DNA of 64,000 nt. Source: Aaosphaeria pasadenensis. Taxonomy: Eukaryota > Ascomycota > Dothideomycetes > Pleosporales. Under the pieces are notes generated by a model. It saw only the letters and a list, made by a program, of their open reading frames with translations, made no database searches and had not been told where the DNA came from. The translations under genes were made by a program, and so were the position numbers. The stretch lies in assembly GCA_022813625.1 (NCBI GenBank), contig JAKLMB010000049.1, forward strand, positions 62,001 through 126,000, given 5' to 3'. Below are positions 10,490 to 22,879 of the stretch, piece by piece. How positions within the stretch are numbered: the first letter of the stretch is position 1; each line of letters starts with the position of its first letter.

Positions 10490-12036
10490 ATGGCCACCAC
10501 TGCACGACCCCAGAACCCTGTCCTGAGGAGGACTGTCACCACCGACTCTGTCCCTTCCTCCTCCGCTCCCTCGGTATCAGTCTCTCCCGTCGATTCTCCT
10601 ACTCAATCGGCTTCCTCTACATCGCTCTCCTCGCTTGCTTCTGAGGATGCCCCCGTCAAGAACACCCGCGGCAAGCTCCTCGATACCTACGGCAACGAGT
10701 TCGAGATCCCCGACTACACCATCAAGGACATCCGCGATGCCATTCCTCCCCACTGCTTCGAACGTTCCGCCGCCCGAAGCTTGTTCTACGTCTTCCGTGA
10801 CATCTTCATGCTCGGTACCTGCTTTACCGTTTGCTACAACTTCATAACCCCGGAGTATGTGCCCTCGTACGCCGCCAGGACCGCATTGTGGGCTGCGTAC
10901 ACCGTCTTCCAGGGCTTGGTCGGTACCGGTCTCTGGGTCCTTGCCCACGAGTGCGGCCACCAGGCCTTCTCCCCCTCCAAGACCCTCAACGACACCGTCG
11001 GCTGGATCTGCCACTCTGCTCTCCTCGTCCCCTACTTTTCCTGGAAGATCTCCCATGGCAAGCACCACAAGGCCACCGGCCACATGGAGCGTGACATGGT
11101 GTTCGTCCCCAAGACCAGGGAGTTGTATGCCACTCGCGTCAGCCGGCTCGTTCACCAGATCCACGAATTGACCGAGGAGACTCCCCTTGCCACTGCCATC
11201 CACCTCTTTGGCCAGCAGATCGCTGGCTGGCAATTGTACCTCTTTGCCAACGTTACCGGACACAACTTCCACGAGCGCCAGCCCGAGGGCAAGGGCAAGG
11301 GTAAGGGCAACGGATTCTTCGGTGGCGTCAACCACTTCTTCCCTTCCAGCCCCATCTATGAAAAGAAGGACGAGCATCTCATCCTCCTCAGCGATCTCGG
11401 TCTTGCCATCACTCTCGGTTTCGTTTGCTGGGTCGGCAAGAACTTCGGCTGGACGAACATTTTCGTCTGGTACGTCATCCCGTACTTCTGGGTCCACCAC
11501 TGGCTAGGTAAGTTGGCTGTCACCAATTCCATGTTTTCGTAGATCATCTCTAACGGCTCGCAGTCTTCATCACCTACCTCCAGCACACCGACCCTCAGCT
11601 TCCCCACTACGATGCTAAGACCTGGACCTACACCCGTGGAGCCGCTGCCACCATCGATCGTGAGTTTGGCTTCATTGGCCGCACTTTGTTCCACGGCATC
11701 ATCGAGACCCACGTCCTCCACCACTACATCTCTAGCATTCCTTTCTACCATGCCGACGAGGCCACCGAGGCCATCAAGAAGGTCATGGGCAAGCACTACC
11801 GCTCCGACACCAAGGATGGTTCCATCGGTTTCTTGAAGGCCATCTGGAAGAGCGCCCGTATGTGCCAGTGGGTCGAGCCCAGCCTCGAGGCCGAGGGTGA
11901 GGGCAAGGGCGTCCTCTTCTTCCGCAACAGGAACGGTCTCGGTACCGCTCCTTTGAAGATTGCTGCCCCTGTCCCCAAGGCCACCGCCGGACAGAAGGCT
12001 AAGATGGCCATCGGTGCCGACAGCGATAACGAGTAA
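10490..12036 (+). CDS. Delta-12 (oleate) fatty acid desaturase
   Basis: Two exons: 10490-11507 and 11564-12036, 496 residues, with one 56-nt GT-AG intron that splits a Val codon (HHWL|VFITYL). The three histidine boxes that bind the di-iron centre are present: HECGHQ (about 153), HGKHH (about 189) and HVLHH (about 389). Four or more hydrophobic segments lie between them, as expected for an ER membrane desaturase. The Ser/Thr-rich first 55 residues and overall length fit fungal delta-12 desaturases (OdeA/FAD2 group), which turn oleoyl into linoleoyl lipids. A delta-15 or bifunctional activity cannot be separated from delta-12 by sequence alone. The leader is long and C/T-rich, and codon use is strongly C-ending, which suggests high expression. 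Confidence 0.93.
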
Positions 12037-12797
12037 AGCTACAACATGACGTTTATGTTTCCGAATGAATGGTGCTCGCCGTCTCCGAATGGACCGACAT
12101 GCCCGTTCTCCTGCATTAGAAGTGGAGTTTGAGGTTTCTTTGCAGCCGTGTCAAGCACTCCGGCAATAATGACACCTGATGTTTCTTGTTCTGCGTCTCC
12201 CTCTCTGCCTCTTCTTCTTTTCTCATTCTGGCGTCAGAAGCCAAGCGTTTGTGTGCTTTCAGGCTTGTATAGTATAGACCACTATATCCCCCCTGACGAT
12301 GATGATTCGGGCTGGTTGGCTTCGGTTTGTAGACCCTTCGGGCGGAGTTTAAAAAAACAAGACCCCCTTTAGATTAAAAGACAGATCAAAACGAAAAGAG
12401 AAAAAAAATTCCAAGTTAACAAAAAGTTCAACAACAAAGCGCCTTTTCTTGTTCTTGCTGTGATGTTCGTACGTGTGTATGTTCACAGGAATGGAGGTGG
12501 GGAAGTTCTCATGACATGGCATGAGCCCGGATCCGACCGCATCCTACTCCTCCTCATACGCCCTCGCTTCTTCTGCGGGGAAATAATCCGCCCGAGGGTT
12601 TGTCACGATTTTGGGAGTCGTGCACTTCAACCTCTTTATCTCTTATTGTTGTTTCTCTTCCACGTACACAATCTCTCTAAATCTTGTACAACCCGACATT
12701 TCTACTCAAAGAGTCTCAATGCAACGTATTATTCCTTTCCCCTCTCCCTCTTGGTTTTACCTTTAGAGGTTGGTATAGTAATTACTGTTTTTGATTG

Positions 12798-12843
12798 GTT
12801 GCACGTGGTGTAGTCGGTTGCACGTGGTGTAGTCGGTTGCACG
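12798..12843. repeat. 19-bp tandem repeat with CACGTG cores
   Basis: Two full identical 19-bp units (12798-12816, 12817-12835) plus 8 bases of a third. Each full unit holds the palindrome CACGTG, the site of bHLH factors in fungi. A role in regulation is inference. Confidence 0.85.
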
Positions 12844-13694
12844 CTTCATTGCATCACGCATCGCAAGCACTATCGTTCGTTTAGGCGAAGGTCGAAGTGT
12901 GGGATGTAGCTGGATATCTCGACATGTCTCCGCGCCACAGAAGGTCATCACAATTCCTGATATACGTCCCGAGTTCGAGGCTCGAGGCTCGAAGAGGATT
13001 CATGCCGTTCATAGGGATGGAACACTGTTGGTTGAGTGCAATGGGGATGGATGTGGGATTGGTGTTGGGTGGTGTTGGGGGCAGGTAGGGGACTCGAGTG
13101 CAGAAGTGTCCAGATGGACTAGGGAGATGTGGTAACATGGGATGAAAATCATCCTTTAATCTCGACGACAGCTGCTGGAAGATGGCCATGCTGTTTGCTG
13201 GGAGAGTATGAATGAAGTGTTGATGGCAATGGCGTGTGTGCATGTGGGCTATAGAGAGATCTGATGGAGCCTGTTCAACCACGGAATACACATGCACGCG
13301 CACAAAGTGGCCGGAAGATATCTACGCCAATTCATGGGAAGAGATTGTTGATATACAGAGGTGTCTTCGCCTTGTTCGTCCAATGCAATTTACGTGGACT
13401 TAATTGGCCGTAAACACAGGTTCACAATGTGATTTCACGGAATGGGAATGGGGGAGGATATGATATGTAGCGACGTTGGTAAGGAACAAGATTTCATCGG
13501 ATAGAACCCTCGTCAGCTCCAGCTACGGCGCACGGTAAGTCGTGCTCTTGGGAAGATAGCAGGGGAAAGTCAGACGTAAGAAAATAGCGAAGCCACTCTT
13601 GCGAGCGAGATCACCCTGACCTTCCTACAATAAAATCCGCCCGTGAATGAGTTGAAGAAGAGGAAAAGAGAGAACAGGACGAAAGGTTTTTATC

Positions 13695-13741
13695 ATTGGC
13701 GAGCGATGAACGCCAAGACCGCAACCGTGCTTCGGGCCAAT
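13695..13741 (+). promoter_or_regulatory. Inverted pair of CCAAT boxes
   Basis: ATTGG at 13695-13699 and CCAAT at 13737-13741, in opposite orientation, 121-167 nt before the complex I subunit ATG. The fungal HAP/CCAAT-binding complex is known to act on respiratory genes. Use here is inferred from position. Confidence 0.4.
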
Positions 13742-13861
13742 CACAACCCAGGCGAATAAGCCGTGAGGTCAAACCTCACATCTTGACGTCCTGATCGAGC
13801 TCCGCAGCAGCAAAACAACCCACACATCCCCCCCTCCCTCCCCATCGCACACGCCCTCAAT

Positions 13862-16345
13862 ATGCTGCGGCAACAATTGATCCGGTCGCTGAGGAGGCCT
13901 GCTAAGCTCGCAGGCCTCAATGGCAGCCGGGCCTTTACTGCCTCTGCCAACAGGCCAGCAGAGGTAGAAATCACAGTTGGTTTGTGCCACCCCTCGAGTA
14001 CCACCCATAACGCATGCTAACGCGCCTCGCAGATGGAAAGAAAGTATCAATCGAGGGTACGGAGCACGATTGCAATTGATCCCCAACTTTCGAGACGATT
14101 CTAACACTTCCTTTCTAGCCGGCTCTGCCCTCATCCAAGCGTGCGAAAAAGCCGGATCCACCGTCCCCCGATACTGCTACCACGAGAAGTTGATGATTGC
14201 TGGAAACTGCCGTATGTGTCTGGTCGAGGTGGAGCGGGCTCCCAAACCTGTGGCTTCCTGCGCGTGGCCGGTACAACCTGGAATGGTCGTCAAGACCGAC
14301 TCACCACTAGTACATAAGGCGCGAGAGGGTGTCATGGAGTTCCTGCTCGCCAACCATCCTCTGGACTGCCCCATTTGCGACCAGGGAGGCGAGTGCGATC
14401 TCCAGGACCAGTCGATGCGGTACGGTGCCGACCGAGGACGTTTCCACGAGATTGGCGGCAAGCGTGCCGTCGAGGACAAGAACATTGGACCGCTCGTTAA
14501 GGTAGGGATGCAATTTGTCATCAACATCGAATAGGCATTTCCTGACACTCGACAGACTTCCATGAACAGGTGTATTCACTGCACCCGTTGCGTGCGTTTC
14601 GCCAACGATGTTGCCGGTGCTCCTGAGCTCGGCTCAACGGGACGTGGCAACGACCTCCAGATTGGTACTTACCTCGAGACCGCCCTCGACTCCGAAATGT
14701 CTGGAAACGTCATCGATCTCTGCCCCGTCGGTGCCCTGACCTCCAAGCCCTACGCATTCAAGGCGCGTCCCTGGGAACTCTACCATACCGAGACTGTCGA
14801 CGTCCTCGATGGTCTGGGCTCGAATATCCGTGTCGACTCCCGTGGTATCCAGGTCATGCGAATTCTCCCCCGATTGAACGACGACATCAACGAGGAATGG
14901 ATCAACGACAAGTCTCGTTTCGCCTGCGACGCTCTGAGCACACAGCGATTGGTCAACCCGCTCGTGAGGGAGGACGACCAGTTCAAGCCCGCCACCTGGG
15001 AACAGGCACTCGTCGAAATCGGTAACGCTTACAAGAGGATATCACCAAAGGGCAACGAATTCAAGGTTGTTGCCGGCCAATTGGTTGAGACCGAGACGCT
15101 CGTCGCTATGAAGGACCTCGCCAACAAGCTTGGATCTGACAACCTTGCTCTGGACCAGGCCAATGGCAGCCAGCCCGTTGCTCACGGTGTTGATGTTCGC
15201 TCCAACTACGCTTTCAACTCCAAGATCTACGGTGTTGAGGAGGCTGACGCTATCCTCCTCGTTGGTACCAATCCCCGCCACGAAGCTGCCGTTCTCAACG
15301 CCCGCATCAGGAAGCAGTGGCTCAGGTCTGATCTCGAAATTGGCATCATTGGTGAGGACTTCGAGAGCACTTTCGAGTACGAGAAGCTTGGTACTTCTGC
15401 TGCGGACCTCAAGACGGCCCTCTCTGGAGCTTTCGGAAAGAAGCTCCAGGCAGCCAAGAGGCCTATGGTCATCATTGGTAGCGGTGTCACCGAGCACGCC
15501 GATGCCAAATCTGTCTACGAGCAGGTCGGTGCTTTCGTCGAGAAGAGCAAGGCCAACTTCCAGACCCCTGAGTGGAACGGCTACAACGTCCTTCAGCGCG
15601 CTGCATCGCGAACTGGAGCCTACGACGTCGGTTTCACCGTCCCATCTCCTGAGGTCGCCAACACACAAGCCAAGTTCGTCTGGTTGCTCGGCGCCGACGA
15701 GGTCAACGAGGCAGACATCCCCAAGGATGCATTCGTCGTCTACCAGGGCCATCACGGAGACCGTGGCGCCCAATTGGCCGACGTTGTTCTCCCTGGTGCC
15801 GCCTACACTGAGAAGTCTGGAACATACGTCAACACCGAGGGCCGTGTGCAGATGAGCCGAAGCGCGGTTGGCCTTCCCGGCGCCTCGCGCGACGACTGGA
15901 AGATCGTCCGAGCTGCTTCAGAATACCTTGGTGCCGAGCTTCCCTACGACGACATCGAGGCGCTCCGCGACCGCATGGAGGAGATCGCCCCCGGTCTAAG
16001 GCGATACGACGCCGTCGAGCCCGTCGCCCTGCCCGCCCTCAGCAAGGTCCAGCTCGTCGACCAGAACAAGGGCTCGCAAGCCAGCAACCAATCCCTCAAG
16101 TACCCCATCGAAAACTTCTACCTCACAGACGTCATCTCAAGAAAGTAAGTTCTCTCATTACATCCCCCCCAACCTTACCAGCCGAACATGAAATACTGAC
16201 CTCGAAACCCAGTTCCCCAACAATGGCCCGCTGCTCAGCCGCAAAGGCATCCAAGAACCCGCTCACAAACTTCGACGCCCCAGGCGAGCCCCAACCACAA
16301 GTCGGCTACGGCACACAGAGCCAGAGCGCCCTCGCTTCAGCATAA
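13862..16345 (+). CDS. NADH:ubiquinone oxidoreductase (complex I) 75/78-kDa Fe-S subunit
   Basis: Five exons: 13862-13979, 14033-14056 (a 24-nt microexon), 14119-14501, 14556-16144 and 16213-16345, 748 residues. Residues 1 to about 30 (MLRQQLIRSLRRPAKL...) form a basic mitochondrial presequence. Cluster ligands are intact: C67, C78, C81 and C95 for the 2Fe-2S cluster; H127, C131, C134 and C140 for N5-type 4Fe-4S; C181, C184, C187 and C231 for a further 4Fe-4S. A molybdopterin-oxidoreductase-like domain without cofactor follows. Length and motifs match Neurospora Nuo78 and mammalian NDUFS1. This is the peripheral-arm subunit that passes electrons from the FMN site toward ubiquinone. The last exon encodes a short hydrophilic tail ending SALASA. 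CCAAT boxes upstream fit regulation with other respiratory genes. Confidence 0.96.
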
Positions 16346-17242
16346 AGACCTTTTCTTTCTCTAAACCGCGGAAGGAAAAATTGGTGGAAGGGGGCTCCTA
16401 ATAGGCCCGGTTTGCTTGTAAATTCTAGAGATGATGCGGACGGGGTAGTAAGTGGGAATGATGCCCCTCTAAGAATAGAGCGAGATATGAAAGCATGGAA
16501 AGGGAGGCGAAGGAAAGGCAGAGGGGAGGAAGAAGAGCATGAAATTCAAACCGTCCCTGTACTGTACATAGGCACACACCGTTATTGGGTTAAGACACAC
16601 TTTTTTTTGAACAACAATAATCATGTCCAACGAAAAGTTATCACACGTGAAGAACGTTCACGCACACGCATGGAACGAACATACAGGGCTAATCAACAGG
16701 ATAGCGAGACGGTCTCACTCGTGTATTGTATATTGTCTTCCAGACCCAGACCGAACAGCCAGCCATCATATGTGTACATCGTCAAAAGATCAAACGTTCG
16801 AACCATATCTTTGTTCTTTATCTTATCTCATCTACTTCATGTACTTCATCCGACCCACCCCATCTCGCCTCATGCCCTCTCCCCAGTAAGCAAAAAGCCA
16901 AACAGAAAACGCCGGGATATATAATGCCCTCTAAATGATATGATATATCTCTAATCTTCCCTCTCCTTGTCTTCTGTCTCTTTGTATGCCAAAAGAGAAT
17001 ACCCGGAGCGTTATTCAAACAAACGTACACTCATAGTGTGCGACATCTACCATCGACCGCGACTTTCCGTTGAAAAGACGTGACGTTTGTGACATTCGCG
17101 TCGTAGAGAGTCCCTTCAGGAAGGAGAAACGACGCCATATTCAGAAAGAATCCCAAACGACGTTCCCAAAGCTAATTATACATGCGGTAGCGTGAGCGTG
17201 TACAATGAAAAGAAACCCAAAACCAAAGAAGACGGCAAAAAA
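16346..17242. other. Convergent 3' region
   Basis: It lies between the complex I subunit gene (+) and the SLY41-like gene (-), and probably holds both 3' untranslated regions. No domain-bearing frame, repeat array or RNA gene recognised. Confidence 0.5.
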
Positions 17243-18970
17243 TCAACCGTACGAGACACCCACGCCGCCAGCCCTGCCATTCGGCCTCCATGTATCTTCC
17301 TGCTTTGTGCCGGGGGGCAGCCAGCTCGCGGGCTGGTGTCCCACCGATGCGAGGTCGTCTGTCCTCTTGTCGTCGCGGGGGTCTGCGGCGATGGCCGTGG
17401 TGGAGGACTTGGGGTATGCGCCCGTGCCTGCGGACAGCATTGTGGAGGGGGAGGCGGTGATGATGGGGTTGCGGGGGAGCCTGTCCGATGCGGTATTGGC
17501 GGTGGATAGAGGCAGGAGGGTGCTTTGGGATTTGGCTTGCAAGGCTCGGGCGCGCTTGTCTGCTTTTGCGGCGTCGGAGGTGCGGTCGTAGAGGTAGAGG
17601 CCGAGGAAGGTAAGGAAGAAGCCGAAGAATTGAATGTTGGTCATTGGTTTTCCGAACCAGATGATGGCGAAGACGATGACGAAGACACGCTTGATGAGGG
17701 AGGCGACGGAGTAGGTGACCGGGGAGATCATGGAGAGGAGGACGAAGGCGACAATGTTCTGGCCGAAGTGGAAGGTGCCGTTGAAGAGGAATTCGAGGAG
17801 GAGGCGGCCGTGGTCGTAGGATCCCGGCCGGTTGGAGAGCGAGATCGAAGCGTCGCTGAGGAAATCGCCAAGGAGGGTGAAGCCTTCAGACCAGAGCCAG
17901 ATGGGGAACGTGAAGAGGAAGGCGAGACCCGAGGAGTAGCAGAGGAGGTTTAGCTTGTCTGGCTTGGTGAATTTGGTGGGCGCAAGGCCATCCCGTTCTG
18001 CAGCTGCCGAATCATTGAAGATCTGTTTGGAGACGATGTTCTGCGTGACGAAGAGGATCGCAGAGGCGAAGGCCATGAGGAGGCCCATGAAGTTTGCATT
18101 GAAGTCGGCGGAGCAGGCTAGGACTACGCCCAGGGTGAGAGGGACCAGGGAGAGGTACGTGGGGATGCTGTAATGGATGCCGTAGAAGATTCGATATGCG
18201 GCGACGGTCAACAGCGGGGAGAGACCTTTGATCGTATGGACCAAAGATACGGGTATCCGACGGGTGGCATCTGAGCTCAAGATATGCCCTCCGATTTGGA
18301 ACAATGCCAATGGCAGAGTCGTCATTAGCAGGTCTCTGGTGGGAGGGCGGATGCCAAACTTCAAGACCGGTATTGTCTGCTTCAGTCGTGGGTATCTTCT
18401 CGCCAGCGCGGCAAGGAATATGCACCATGACGACACGAATGCGAATTGTACGAGCGTAAGCGTGATGGGCTTAGGGAGCGCGGTCAAGATCGCTTTCGAC
18501 GAGGTATTCGAGAAGATGGAGGTCATGTACCATACACCGCATAGCATCTGCATGAATGCCATTTAATCAGCCCCAGTTTCTTCAATGTTGTCGCAGTGTG
18601 TGGTGGGACTTACGATGAGGTGCGGCGACATGGGCGCCTTTAATGCCTGCGCAATTTCTTGCGCATTTTGGCTGACGCTTGCTTTGCGACCTGGCGTGCG
18701 GATTGTCCGAATAGCCTCACTCAGACTCTTCTGCCGACCGTGTCTGGTCGCATTCCCTGGCGCGAGGGGGCTTGAGTAGGCATATCTCTGCTCCTTCCGC
18801 GGTTCCCACTTCACCGAGGGAATCGCTCCATTGGAAGGGGCAGGACTTGCTGATCGCGACGTGCTCAGCCCGTAGGGTTCCTCCTCATGGGTGGGCAGGA
18901 GGTCAGGTTGGAAAGCTGGGAACTTGAACGTTTCTCGCGAATCGGAGTCGGTATGCGACGCCGAAGCCAT
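17243..18970 (-). CDS. SLY41-like triose-phosphate/nucleotide-sugar transporter family carrier
   Basis: Two exons: 18970-18614 and 18547-17243, 553 residues. The 66-nt intron runs from GTAAGT to TTCATGCAG with a CTGAT branch. The first ~115 residues are hydrophilic and Ser/Arg-rich. The rest holds about ten membrane segments of the TPT/DMT fold, starting MLCGVWYMTSIFSNTSSKAIL and including HTIKGLSPLLTV and the SLIKRVFVIV segment near the end, both typical of the family. S. cerevisiae Sly41 is an ER/Golgi membrane protein found as a suppressor of Ypt1 loss, and the substrate of the fungal branch is not settled. The hydrophilic Ser/Pro-rich C-terminus (about 110 residues) is longer than in yeast. 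An alternative downstream start inside the intron (18562) would skip the N-terminal extension. Confidence 0.85.
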
Positions 18971-19972
18971 TAAATAGGGATGTTGGGAAAGAGCGATATC
19001 GTTTGTAAATTTCTCAAGCCATGGGTATTATGAAAATATATAGAAGAGGCCAAAGTTGCGATCGCTCGTTGAGGTGCTCCCTTACGGAGGGAGAGACCAG
19101 AGGTGACTGTGTTACGTTTTAAGGGCGGATGAGGTGGAGGGCGTTCCACTAGACGAGAGGTGCGCGAGGGTACGTTTTGCGACCGTGGATAGACTCGTAA
19201 ATATGTACTGTGGAGAGACTGGTAGAGGTATGTACGGAGTGGTGTAGTTAAAGAGTGTGGTTGGAGAGGGATCTCTTCTTCAATCTCTCCTTCGTGTTGA
19301 CGATACAACTTTAAGTCGAGTTAAGCTTACCCGATTCGGCACAAGTACAACTAGACTAGTTACAATACACACGGACGGGGGACCTGCACTAAGCCAGGAT
19401 TAGAGTCCGGTCCAGCCTATCACATCGCAGCAGATTAAAGAAGAGTGGGAGAGGCGTGGGATGCTGACTTGGCATCTTCTACATACGAGTACTTAGTAAT
19501 TACTATGTACATGTATGTATCTAGGATAGTAATGAAAGTAGGTACATGTACGCTCTACTATACTTCAACAAACTGGTAGATACAGTGTAATTTTAACCAT
19601 CGGCAGGGGTTTGGTGGGGATTGAACCGTATGTTAATAGATGACCGATGATCACCATAAAGGTATGTACACACTGTGTACACCTACTCCGCTTTGCTTTG
19701 ATGCGCCACGCGTCTTCTTGCGCCGTCGTCTCTGTTTTGCCTCGTCTATTCGTCCCGTACCCGTAAGCCCTCAGTACAGTGCGGTCTTGTCTGTACTCTT
19801 GTTTCAGTACTTGTACCTCGTAGTGAGTTGTGCTATTTACTCTGTACAGTACCCGTAGTACAATGTATCGTGTAGGGTTAGGGTGCATACATTTTGGTGG
19901 TGCCTTCGGAGGTTTCGGCTCCTCTTGCTGATTCAGTAGTAGTCATTCCCCTCAGTGCTAGTGTAGGCCTTC
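18971..19972. other. Divergent intergenic region
   Basis: Promoter region for the SLY41-like gene (-) and the secreted hydrolase (+). It is rich in GTAC-containing words, including GTACGGAG at 19232 and GTGTACAC at 19675. No gene seen. Confidence 0.5.
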
Positions 19973-22879
19973 ATGATGCTTCTGACTGGCTGTAGACTGC
20001 CACTTGTCTACTTCCTAACTCTATGTGCATTATTGTCGTTGGCTTCCTGGTGCAACGCAGAACATGATCACGAAATGGTTCGCCTTCTGGTTCCCGTAGA
20101 GTCTCGTCAAGCAGACAACGAGAGCCCTCTCCGCATCAACGACACATGGCAATTGCTTGGGCCATTCCAGATCGGGACACGAGGCATGATCAAGTTCCAT
20201 TTGTCAATGCGGATGCTGCATACTGGGGCTGACAATGTGAATTTGTAGAGGGTTCATGGGGTGCAGACCCGCTCGAGTACCATGGCGGATTCAGGAACTT
20301 GCAATACGACCCTGATGCCACTTTTCGAACATCGCTTGCGACCAATGGCGTTGCAAAATGGTCCAAAGTCCAAGCTGCTCAGACCGACGTTACGTCCAAC
20401 TCCACCAAGGCATCTTTGAGCGTTGGCTATGACAACGTCAATTGGGACTTCCTCAAAGTCGTCTACGGATGGGCTGCAGTGCAATATCAAGCGTGGGCTC
20501 GAGGAGAGCTCGTGGTAAGTGGAAACAAAACACAGCAAGTCGTTTTATATACAAATGCTATCATCGAATACTGGATCGATGATGTACACTACTTCGGGGG
20601 AGATGCCTATACATTCCGAAAGGCACCGCCCGTACTTAGCCTTATGCCAGGCGCCCACAAGATCGATATACGGCTCTGGCGAGATGTCAGAGCTTTCGGT
20701 GGGATAAATGATCCTACCATCGATGTTCTCATCGAAGCTCGATTGACCAGTGGTACCCTAGAGCTGGCCACACCTGGCATACTGATATCAGATGTGGTAG
20801 ACGGCCAACTGGCTTCGCCCCACGCCTCCGTAACCGTTCGCAATGGGGGAAGTGATGATGTCGAGATCACGAGCATAAGATCTCTAGAGGTACGAGCTTA
20901 CGATTCTTCTTTATGGGTCGTGGCTTCTGAATATGCAAACCAATATGGTACTCACTACGTTTTAGTCTGATTCGCCTGCTGCTATCAACAGCTCTGGCAT
21001 TACTGTTATCGCTGGGCAAACGAGGCCAATTTCTTTCAGTGTCACGCTGCCAGGCAAAAATGCCACTTCGATTCACTACATCATCTCGTATAGAGTCATT
21101 GGCCACAGGAGTCAGTCGCATGTCCTTGGCGTATCTCAACAACTTACCAAAGGCTCCATTTACACTACTCACAAATTTACGTTCCTCCATCCGGGTGGGG
21201 TTGTGTCATACGCCATGCTTCGACCGCCTGCAAAGAACGTGACTTGTGAGGGCGTCAGTGCTTTCCCTGTATTGGTAGCCAACCACGGAGCTGGTGTGGA
21301 AGTTTCGGACCCTATGGCGGCTCATGTTTTCGATGCACTACCCGATCTGTGTGCGTGGGTGCTTCTGCCATCTGGCGTTACACCGTGGAGCGGTGATGAT
21401 TGGCACAATTGGGGGTTTACCGACTTGGAGGCAGCGGTAGCAAGCATACCACATTGGATTGAAGATGTCAGCTGGGGTGGCCCGGGAGTCGATGTCGACC
21501 GCTGGATCATGACCGGTCACTCGAATGGCGGGCAAGGAACGTGGTATGGGATGACCCACAGACCCGACCGACTTATTGCTGCTGCTCCGTTGTCCGGCTA
21601 TTCTTCTATACAGAGTATGTCTTCCCCTCCAAGATGTTGCTTTGCTGAGTGCATACAGAGTACGTTCCTTATGAACTGTGGCAACCTGCGGATCCTAGAC
21701 GGACCGCCATTCTTAGTGCTTCTCTCAACAGTTATCGGCATGAAATATTGCTAGAGAACCTCAAGGGCATACCTGTTCTGCAGCAGCATGGAGAAATAGA
21801 CGATAATGTTCCAACGTATCACTCCAGGTTTCTCGGCCAGCAGTTGTTCCAAGCCGGCGCCAACTCTACATACAATGAGGTTCCTGGACAGAATCATTGG
21901 TGGGATGGCATCATGACAACTGATCCGTTGAAGAAGTTCTTCCGATCTCAAGCGACCAGCGATGTCACCATACCTAGAAAGTTGGATGAGTTCAGTTTCA
22001 TCATCGGAGATCCTGGAGATATGGGACCCAAAGGGGGCATCCGCGTCTTGCAGCTAGAGGATCCTGGGCAGTATGGGAAGGTGCATGTTAAAGGTCATGT
22101 GTTGACAACTACCAATGTTCTCAGCCTGGAGATCGATATCAAGACGCTAGGGTCTGCCTCGCTTTCAATCGACGCGGATGAACTCAGCGCTGATGAGGCA
22201 TTGACTACCATCACGAAAGGAGAGTCTGGAAGGTGGAGCGTATGTATGCCTACTTCACGATCTGCTGTCCGTGCTAATTCATCAGGTGGGTGAAATATCC
22301 AATATCAACGAAGCTATCAAACATCGCAGAGGGCGGCAGCTTGGTACCATGACCGCCATCCTCCGCACGAAAGGACCCTTCATCATCCGCCATCATGGGA
22401 GTCATACCATTCACACTGCCTTACAAGTGTCACGAAACTTCCACCAGTATTTCTATGCCGATTCTGTGATTGCATCATCAAACTCGACGGACGACAATGG
22501 AAGGGGCAACACCATCACTGTTGTTGAGGGCCACGATGTACCGCCAGGTCTCCATGAGAACTTCCCGATCTCAATATCGTCATCCACCGTGTCGGTAACT
22601 GATAGCAAAGGAAGGATTCGCCAGTATGGTGGGGCATCTGACGTCGGTGCTATATATCTACGACCGCTTGAGGATGAGCGGCTCGAACTCGTAGTTTGGG
22701 GATCCAGTGCTGAAGCACTTTCGCGAGCTGCTCGTCTCGTGCCGATGATGACCGGAGTAGGCCAGCCTGACTTTGTGATTCTCGGTGATAGTGCTGCTTG
22801 GAGAGGCGTGGAAGGCGCTCTTGCTTTGGGATTCTTCGATCACTGGTGGGCCGTGACAACTTCATCAGTGGTCTCTTAG
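19973..22879 (+). CDS. Secreted S9-like alpha/beta hydrolase (prolyl-oligopeptidase type)
   Basis: Five exons: 19973-20183, 20249-20889, 20966-21614, 21659-22239 and 22286-22879, 891 residues. The first intron appears to be a 65-nt GC-AG intron (GCATGA...TTTGTAG, branch CTGAC). It is the only join that keeps frame and restores IGTRE|GSWGADPLEYHGGF. An N-terminal signal peptide (about 1-29) ends near WCNA. The catalytic Ser is in GHSNGGQG (S470). HGEIDDNVP supplies Asp (548 or 549), and GQNHW supplies His580. The family is a fungal secreted or vacuolar group related to S9 peptidases, but the substrate is unknown and esterase activity is possible. Several N-glycosylation sequons support secretion. 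The next gene lies on the same strand about 1.1 kb downstream. Confidence 0.85.

Larger units (their letters stand above)
12037..13861. other. Intergenic region between desaturase and complex I gene
   Basis: Holds the desaturase 3' untranslated region and the promoter of the complex I subunit gene. A 19-bp tandem repeat with CACGTG cores lies at 12798. Two CCAAT boxes lie near 13.7 kb. No credible gene. Confidence 0.5.

Noticed and set aside
10577..11500. 307-codon open frame antisense to the desaturase
   Set aside because: It mirrors a strongly C-ending coding strand, which removes stops on the other strand. No domain, no intron logic.
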